Source of the DNA: Planctomycetota bacterium
GTDB lineage: Bacteria; Planctomycetota; Planctomycetia; Planctomycetales; Planctomycetaceae
Direction: 5' to 3'
Assembly (NCBI GenBank): GCA_023429275.1
Contig: JAEYWB010000403.1
Coordinates: forward strand, 1 to 7,531
Length of the DNA stretch: 7,531 nt
A model generated the notes under the pieces. That model was not told where the DNA came from, made no database searches, and saw only the letters and a program-made list of their open reading frames with translations. Every line of letters starts with the position of its first letter. Position 1 is the first letter of the stretch. The translations under genes were made by a program, and so were the position numbers. This document shows positions 4,954-7,531 of this stretch, piece by piece.

Positions 4954-5838
4954 ATGCCCACTCTGATCCGCGTCGGCCACAGCCCCGATCCCGACGATGC
5001 CTTCATGTTCCACGCCTTGACGAACGACAAGGTCGACACGGGGGACTATCGCTTCACCCATCAGCTCCAGGACATCGAGACGCTGAACCACCGGGCTCTC
5101 AAGGGAGAGCTGGAGCTGACGGCCGTCAGCCTGCACGGTTACTCGTTCATGACCGACAAGTACGCCCTGTGCGCCTGCGGCTGCAGCATGGGTGACAACT
5201 ACGGCCCGATGATCGTCACCCGCCAGCCGGGGAAGATCGAGGACCTCGCGGGCAAGACGATCGCGATTCCGGGGACCCTCACGACCGCCTTCCTGTCGCT
5301 GCGGCTCTGCCTCAAGGCTCACGGGTTCGACTGTGTTCCCGCCGAGGAAGCGGGCGCGTCGCCGAAGATGGCGAAGTACGTCATCCGTCCGTTCGACGAG
5401 ATCCTGAATCTCGTCGAGAAGGGGGAAGTCGACGCCGGACTGATCATTCATGAAGGTCAGCTCACCTATCAGAACCAGGGTCTGCACCTCGTCGTCGATC
5501 TCGGGAAGTGGTGGATGAAGGAGACCGGATTGCCGCTTCCCCTCGGCGGAAACGCAATTCGGAAGGACCTCGGCCGGAAGGCGATGGAAGAGGTCACTGC
5601 CCTCCTCAAGAAGAGCATCGAGTACGCCCTGGCGCACCGGGCCGAAGCGCTCGACTACGCCATGAAGTATGGCCGCGACCTCGACGTCGCGAAGTCCGAC
5701 AAGTTCGTCGGGATGTACGTCAACGACTGGACCCTCGACTTCGGCCCCCGAGGCCGCGAGGCGGTCGCGACGCTCCTCAAGAAGGGGCACGAAGCGGGGA
5801 TCATCCCGAACCCGGTCGAACTCGAGTTCATCGGCTGA
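4954..5838 (+). CDS. mqnD: 1,4-dihydroxy-6-naphthoate synthase MqnD (futalosine menaquinone pathway)
   Basis: MqnD converts cyclic dehypoxanthinyl futalosine to 1,4-dihydroxy-6-naphthoate, a late head-group step in the futalosine route to menaquinone. The 294-residue protein has the periplasmic-binding-protein-like two-lobed fold used here as a cytosolic enzyme. Diagnostic stretches are VGHSPDPDDAFMFHAL (7-22), LQDIETLN (38-45), AIPGTLTTAFLSL (104-116), IIHEGQLTY (164-172, with the likely catalytic His166) and LPLPLGGNAIRK (193-204). Length is close to that of the family. The start is clear because the conserved N-terminus begins at once. The leader is pyrimidine-rich with no Shine-Dalgarno, so initiation is SD-independent. 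No other mqn gene is in the window, so the pathway must be scattered. A strong stem-loop follows 48 bp after the stop. The MqnA paralogue is less likely given the HEGQLTY and GHSPDPDD motifs. Confidence 0.95.
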   Translation: MPTLIRVGHSPDPDDAFMFHALTNDKVDTGDYRFTHQLQDIETLNHRALKGELELTAVSLHGYSFMTDKYALCACGCSMGDNYGPMIVTRQPGKIEDLAGKTIAIPGTLTTAFLSLRLCLKAHGFDCVPAEEAGASPKMAKYVIRPFDEILNLVEKGEVDAGLIIHEGQLTYQNQGLHLVVDLGKWWMKETGLPLPLGGNAIRKDLGRKAMEEVTALLKKSIEYALAHRAEALDYAMKYGRDLDVAKSDKFVGMYVNDWTLDFGPRGREAVATLLKKGHEAGIIPNPVELEFIG

Positions 5839-5879
5839 TTTCGCGAGGCGAAAGCTCTCTCCGATTCGCGAAGGAATCG
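5839..5879. repeat. Two small stem-loops directly after mqnD
   Basis: TTTCGC-GAG-GCGAAA (5839-5853) starts at the base after the mqnD stop. CGATTC-GCGAAG-GAATCG (5862-5879) follows 8 bp later. Both include a TTCGCGA-like core, so they may be diverged copies of one short hairpin. No T-run follows either. They could protect the mRNA 3' end or help the terminator behind them. Confidence 0.4.
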
Positions 5880-5886
5880 CTTCATC

Positions 5887-5928
5887 GCCCAGGGTTGCCA
5901 CACGGCGGCAACCCTGGGCTTCATTTTG
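5887..5928 (+). terminator. Strong intrinsic terminator of mqnD
   Basis: GCCCAGGGTTGCC (5887-5899) and GGCAACCCTGGGC (5907-5919) form a perfect 13-bp stem with a 7-nt loop. A T-rich tail (TTCATTTTG, 5920-5928) follows. It is the clearest terminator in the window and lies 48 bp after the mqnD stop codon. The tail is interrupted by CA, so some readthrough is possible. Confidence 0.75.
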
Positions 5929-6192
5929 TCATGCCGCCGGCCTGAAGGGCGGCGGGCGCCCTGACGCGCTGCCGGGCCTGCGGAACTCACTGCCGACCAA
6001 CATCACCGGGCCTCCCCCTATCGGCCGGATCCGCCGACGATCCGGGCCGGCAGCGGTCGACGACGTCGCTTTTGTCGATCCTCTCTTGCCGAGAATGTTC
6101 TTCGCCGCTAATTCATCCCGGCAACAGCCCGCTGCTGCGAGCGCCGGTCCCCAGGACCGCCCTTCCCACCTCTTGTCCCGGCCTGATCCGGC
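5929..6192. other. Intergenic region upstream of the acyltransferase
   Basis: About 260 bp lie between the mqnD terminator and the acyltransferase start, and I see no gene in them. There is a GCCGCC/GGCGGC stem (5933-5938 with 5948-5953) and a CCGGATC/GATCCGG stem with a 7-nt loop (6025-6031 with 6039-6045). The least GC-rich part, about 6069-6115, is where a promoter would be expected. TTGCCG (6086-6091) with GCTAAT (6107-6112) is the best pair I can find, but its 15-bp spacing and weak matches make it unconvincing. Confidence 0.4.
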
Positions 6193-7443
6193 ATGTCCGA
6201 TCGAGCAGCATCGCCGTTTCGACGACGTCTCGACTCGCTCTGGACGATGCTGTCGCGTCCGCAGAACGGCAAGCCGCTCCTCCGGGAGATCGACGGCCTG
6301 AGGTTCCTGGCGATCCTCGGGACGATCCTGACTCACGAGTCGACATTCCTTTCGAAACATGCGCCGGAAGGACAGGCCGGGCTTGTCTCCAGCGATCTCA
6401 CCTGTCAGCTGATGTTCGCGGGGTGCGTGGGAGTTCCGCTGTTCTTCGCGATCAGCGGATTCATCCTCGGTCTCCCCTTCGCCCAGGCGTTTCGCGGCGG
6501 CACGGCCCCTCCTTCCCTGAAGCAGTTCTACTGGCGGCGTCTCACCCGCATCGAGCCCCCATACCTGCTCAATCTCTGCCTCTTCTACCTGATCCTCGTT
6601 CTGTGCCGCGGCATTTCGGCGGGCGAACTCTTCCCGCACCTGGTCGCCAGCGGAACGTACCTGCACTACGCGACGTACGGTACGGCGAGTCTCGTCAACG
6701 GTGTCGCCTGGTCGCTCGAGGTGGAGATCCAGTTCTACCTCCTCGCTCCCCTGCTGGCGCAGCTCTTCCGGATCCCATCGGCCCTGCTGCGACGGTCGAT
6801 CTTTGCCCTCGGCACGCTTCTGCTGGCCTGCCTGGGGCGATTCACCGATTCCGCCCATGACTGGACGCTTGCGGGACAGCTCGAACATTTCCTGGTCGGG
6901 TTCCTGGCGGCGGACCTCTTCCTCGGCCTTAAGACTCAGCCGAATCAGGGCCGCGGGGCGGCGTTCGACGTGCTCGGCGCCGCGTCGCTCGTCGGCCTCG
7001 TGCTGACCAGCTGGCAGGGAGGGCCGCAGCATCCCCTGGTTCCGCTCATGTCTCTCGGGACATTTGCGGGAGCCCTCCGCGGAAACTGGCTGAAAGCGAT
7101 CCTCGCCTCGACTCCGATCTCGACCCTCGGAGGAATGTGCTACACGACGTATCTCTACCATTACTGGATCATGTCGGTGATCGGCTGGGGGATCTATCGC
7201 TACCTCCCACTCCCCGCCTCTCTGCCGGCTCAGGCAGCCATTCTCGGCGCCTTCATGATTCCCGCGATCTTCATCGCCTGCGGGGGGCTCTTCCTCCTGA
7301 CTGAAAAGCCCTTCATGAAATCCGACTGGCCGTCCCGCCTGTGGAACCGGATCCGCCTCCGCAGAGACGCGTCCCCCGGAACGGTCCCCTCTGCGGTCAT
7401 CGTCGAAGCGGCTCCAGAAATGCCTCGACGACGAGCCGCTTGA
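6193..7443 (+). CDS. Acyltransferase family 3 (OafA/YrhL-type) integral membrane protein
   Basis: This 416-residue inner-membrane protein of the acyltransferase-3 family should move an acetyl or other short acyl group from the cytoplasmic side onto a cell-surface carbohydrate such as O-antigen, exopolysaccharide or glycan. The family hallmark R-X10-H is present in the first membrane segment: Arg37 in REIDGLRFLAIL and His48 in THES. GVPLFFAISGFIL (80-92), FYWRRLTRIEPPYLL (112-126) and VAWSLEVEIQFYLL (171-184) match the conserved FFxxSGF, RRxxRIxPPY and WSLxVExQFYL blocks. Hydrophobic stretches suggest about ten transmembrane helices, and EKPF (371-374) marks the end of the domain. The last 40 residues are basic and low in complexity, with no SGNH domain fused. 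I kept the ATG at 6193; the ATG at 6247 would also preserve the domain, and neither has a Shine-Dalgarno. No polysaccharide genes are adjacent, so the acceptor is unknown. Confidence 0.92.
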   Translation: MSDRAASPFRRRLDSLWTMLSRPQNGKPLLREIDGLRFLAILGTILTHESTFLSKHAPEGQAGLVSSDLTCQLMFAGCVGVPLFFAISGFILGLPFAQAFRGGTAPPSLKQFYWRRLTRIEPPYLLNLCLFYLILVLCRGISAGELFPHLVASGTYLHYATYGTASLVNGVAWSLEVEIQFYLLAPLLAQLFRIPSALLRRSIFALGTLLLACLGRFTDSAHDWTLAGQLEHFLVGFLAADLFLGLKTQPNQGRGAAFDVLGAASLVGLVLTSWQGGPQHPLVPLMSLGTFAGALRGNWLKAILASTPISTLGGMCYTTYLYHYWIMSVIGWGIYRYLPLPASLPAQAAILGAFMIPAIFIACGGLFLLTEKPFMKSDWPSRLWNRIRLRRDASPGTVPSAVIVEAAPEMPRRRAA

Positions 7444-7490
7444 GGAGAGGACCGAGCCCCGGCAGGGAAGCTCTCGCTCAGAATCGTTTT

Positions 7491-7531
7491 TGCCACAGAG
7501 GTCACAGAGGACTCAGAGGGCCTCTGTGTTC
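7491..7531. repeat. Second copy of the CACAGAG hairpin repeat, cut by the window end
   Basis: Positions 7491-7518 are identical to 927-954. GGCC follows at once, then CTCTGTGTTC at the edge. Here the two arms meet with almost no spacer (CAGAGGGCCTCTG), unlike the roughly 16-bp spacer of the first copy. It starts 47 bp after the acyltransferase stop codon. The number of 9-bp units in its right arm cannot be seen. Confidence 0.85.

Noticed and set aside
5929..7161. Minus-strand open frame (410 codons) opposite the acyltransferase
   Set aside because: The product is Arg/Glu/Gln-rich and featureless, while the plus strand encodes a clear acyltransferase-3 membrane protein.
1..7531. A defence, secretion or mobile-element system spanning the window
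   Set aside because: The six genes are independent housekeeping or metabolic functions with no nuclease, transposase, integrase, toxin or sensor domains, so I could not support such a system.

Overview
The window looks like ordinary chromosomal DNA from a high-GC bacterium, most likely a planctomycete. Three things point that way: a futalosine-pathway menaquinone gene (mqnD), weak or absent Shine-Dalgarno sequences at most starts, and CACAGAG/CTCTGTG-type intergenic hairpin repeats, which I associate with that phylum from memory. The assignment is an inference; no rRNA or other phylogenetic marker is present.

Layout. Two genes lie on the minus strand at the left: a short-chain dehydrogenase/reductase (12-875) and an aldehyde-dehydrogenase-fold protein (1061-2497). 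They are separated by a hairpin repeat built from 9-bp units (927-1015). A divergent intergenic region of about 310 bp (2498-2810) leads into four plus-strand genes: a secreted enterochelin-esterase-like alpha/beta hydrolase (2811-3686), a HAL2-type 3'(2'),5'-bisphosphate nucleotidase (3799-4782), mqnD (4954-5838) and an integral-membrane acyltransferase-3 protein (6193-7443). The bisphosphate nucleotidase and mqnD are separated by a second kind of hairpin repeat, with CTAG every 7 bp (4804-4930). It encloses a perfect 20-bp interrupted palindrome. A strong stem-loop terminator candidate follows mqnD (5887-5928). A second copy of the CACAGAG repeat begins at 7491 and is cut off by the window end.

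How the genes relate. They do not form one pathway. The esterase and the nucleotidase are co-oriented with a 112-bp gap and could share a transcript, but nothing in their chemistry links them. mqnD acts in menaquinone synthesis, and no other mqn gene is present. The acyltransferase stands alone after a terminator and a gap of about 350 bp. The intergenic repeats separate transcription units and may act as bidirectional transcript-end or regulatory structures.

I see no CRISPR array, tRNA, rRNA, transposase, phage gene, toxin-antitoxin pair or recognisable defence system. The most unusual material is non-coding: the two architecturally similar but sequence-unrelated hairpin repeat elements, and the palindrome/terminator arrangement immediately before mqnD. 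Among the proteins, the aldehyde dehydrogenase is the odd one, because it lacks the usual general-base glutamate.
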